Source: Pseudomonadota bacterium
GTDB lineage: Bacteria; Pseudomonadota; Gammaproteobacteria; DAOUQR01
Direction: 5' to 3'
Assembly: GCA_030625525.1 (NCBI GenBank)
Contig: DAOUQR010000064.1
Span: forward strand, 1-6,546
DNA length: 6,546 bases
The notes beneath the pieces are model-generated. The model saw only the letters and a program-made list of their open reading frames with translations, was not told where the DNA came from and did not search any database. Both the position numbers and the translations under genes were made by a program. Positions 5,730 to 6,546 of this stretch are shown piece after piece. Positions within the stretch are counted from its first letter, which is position 1; the number at the start of each line of letters is the position of its first letter.

Positions 5730-6546
5730 GGTAAGTAAGTCCTAATGGTTGATGAGAACTCAGACGTATTTTCTGCCTCTAAGCTTGTTTCGCTGGGTGT
5801 CATATCTGATCCATCAAAAGACATTAGCTCAATATCCTCAATTGAATCCTGTTCAGCGGCTTCTACGCGCCCCCCTAATCTTTGTAATATATTGACAGGA
5901 GATCCACCACGGAGAGGTATAACGTTATCATCAGGATGATTTTCTGCCGGAGAAATTATATTTCTTAACCAACCCCAAACCCGATTGTATTCGGGTGGTT
6001 CAATGACATGCTTTTGAGCTCTAAGTTCGGTCATAAGTCTAAACATAGGAGTCGACTTCGATCCTGCATATTTTAATATTTTTAGTATAATATTTGTTTC
6101 TTGAATAGCGCTTGACCGCATAAGTTGGATGTCAGGATAGTCGTTTTGCAATCGCTTTATTAGCATTCCAGTATCTGACTGGGCTGCTTGTGAAGATGCG
6201 AAAAACAATGAGTAATGGGGATTGTCTTTGAAGTCATTATGCTTCAATACATTGACCCGCTTGAACAGCTCTTTGCTATTCAATGGGAGTTTGCTTAAGC
6301 CCTGAATGGCGGTTGTGCGGACGTTGGGGTCATTATCAGAAGACAACTTTAAGAGCCGTTCGAGCACCTTGGTTAGCTGTTGCCCGTTCCACCGGAGTTT
6401 GCTTAAGCCCTGAATGGCGGTTCTGCAGACGTCGGGGTCATTATCAGAAGACAACTTTAAGAGCCGTTCGAGCACTTCGCTCAACTGTTTGCCACCCCAC
6501 GAGAACTTGCCTAAGCGCAGAGTGGCGAGGCAGCGGACCCAATCGT
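5726..6546 (-). CDS. HEAT-repeat protein of unknown function, C-terminal part (5' end outside window)
   Basis: I do not recognise this protein beyond its repeats. The frame is open to the window edge, so the TTG at 6484-6482 is an internal Leu codon and not a start; 272 C-terminal residues are visible. Residues 1 to about 100 are HEAT-like helical repeats of 36 residues. Two units are nearly identical, sharing [14 protein letters not shown] and TAIQGLSKL with a WNGQQL linker. A diverged unit lies before them ([16 protein letters not shown]) and a degenerate one after ([14 protein letters not shown]). From about 105 the sequence changes to a mixed helical region ([33 protein letters not shown]) and then an acidic, Ser/Glu/Asp-rich tail that is probably disordered. 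No signal peptide or membrane segment is visible. HEAT arrays normally serve protein binding or sensing; any enzymatic domain would lie upstream. The gene is convergent with fleQ, with a 4-base stop overlap, and occupies the place where fleSR often lies. It is not an obvious flagellar gene. Confidence 0.85.
   Translation of the reverse strand, partial: DWVRCLATLRLGKFSWGGKQLSEVLERLLKLSSDNDPDVCRTAIQGLSKLRWNGQQLTKVLERLLKLSSDNDPNVRTTAIQGLSKLPLNSKELFKRVNVLKHNDFKDNPHYSLFFASSQAAQSDTGMLIKRLQNDYPDIQLMRSSAIQETNIILKILKYAGSKSTPMFRLMTELRAQKHVIEPPEYNRVWGWLRNIISPAENHPDDNVIPLRGGSPVNILQRLGGRVEAAEQDSIEDIELMSFDGSDMTPSETSLEAENTSEFSSTIRTYLP
6286..6475. repeat. Near-identical tandem DNA repeat encoding HEAT units (108-bp period)
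   Basis: The 82-bp segments at 6286-6367 and 6394-6475 differ at only three positions by eye and are spaced exactly 108 bp (36 codons). The 26-bp linkers between units (6368-6393, 6476-6501) are much less alike. A third, diverged unit continues in the same phase from 6502 to the window edge. Near-identity at the DNA level, including third codon positions, points to recent duplication or gene conversion within the repeat array. Confidence 0.9.

Noticed and set aside
5892..5923. TTGACA with TATAAC on the + strand as a promoter
   Set aside because: The spacer is 20 nt, it lies antisense inside the HEAT gene, and no + strand gene follows it.
5927..5943. Inverted repeat ATCATC-AG-GATGAT followed by four T as a fleQ terminator
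   Set aside because: The 2-nt loop is too small, the stem is A/T-rich, and it lies about 200 nt past fleQ within the HEAT coding sequence.
6286..6475. The 108-bp-spaced direct repeats as a CRISPR or intergenic repeat array
   Set aside because: They are in frame, encode 36-residue HEAT units, and have 82-bp repeats with short 26-bp linkers, unlike CRISPR.
6482..6484. TTG on the minus strand as the start of the HEAT-repeat gene
   Set aside because: The frame continues upstream to the window edge, and the upstream codons still encode HEAT-like sequence in phase.

Overview
The window holds the late-filament end of a polar-type flagellar cluster from a gammaproteobacterium. The order is flagellin, flaG, fliD, fliS, a fliT-like gene and fleQ, all on the + strand. 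This order, with fleQ directly after fliD-fliS-fliT, is the arrangement known from Pseudomonas and related polarly flagellated Gammaproteobacteria. Base composition is moderate and clearly below that of Pseudomonas, so a related but different lineage is likely. I cannot name the genus.

Layout: (1) 1-958 is the 3' part of a flagellin gene, cut by the window edge and closed by a strong hairpin terminator at 966-1005. (2) 1028-1402 is flaG. (3) 1457-3466 is a long fliD, preceded by a plausible sigma-54 promoter that starts 3 nt after the flaG stop. (4) 3492-3905 is fliS, and 3910-4218 is a tightly coupled fliT-like gene. (5) A short gap carries a good sigma-70 promoter, followed by fleQ at 4302-5729. 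(6) On the minus strand, 5726-6546 is the C-terminal part of an unrecognised HEAT-repeat protein. Its stop codon overlaps that of fleQ and its 5' end lies outside the window.

How the genes work together: flagellin is the filament subunit, FliD caps the growing filament, FliS chaperones flagellin, and FliT (by family) chaperones FliD. FlaG belongs to a family linked to filament length or assembly. FleQ is the sigma-54 master activator of flagellar genes and keeps all the motifs used for cyclic-di-GMP binding in Pseudomonas aeruginosa FleQ. A constitutive sigma-70 fleQ promoter together with a sigma-54 fliD promoter would give the usual tiered control, with FleQ activating the fliD operon just upstream of its own gene.

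The least explained part is the right end. Where Pseudomonas has fleSR, this window has a convergent gene with almost identical 108-bp-spaced HEAT units and a C-terminal region of about 170 residues that I do not recognise. I see no integrase, transposase, CRISPR array, tRNA or rRNA in the window.
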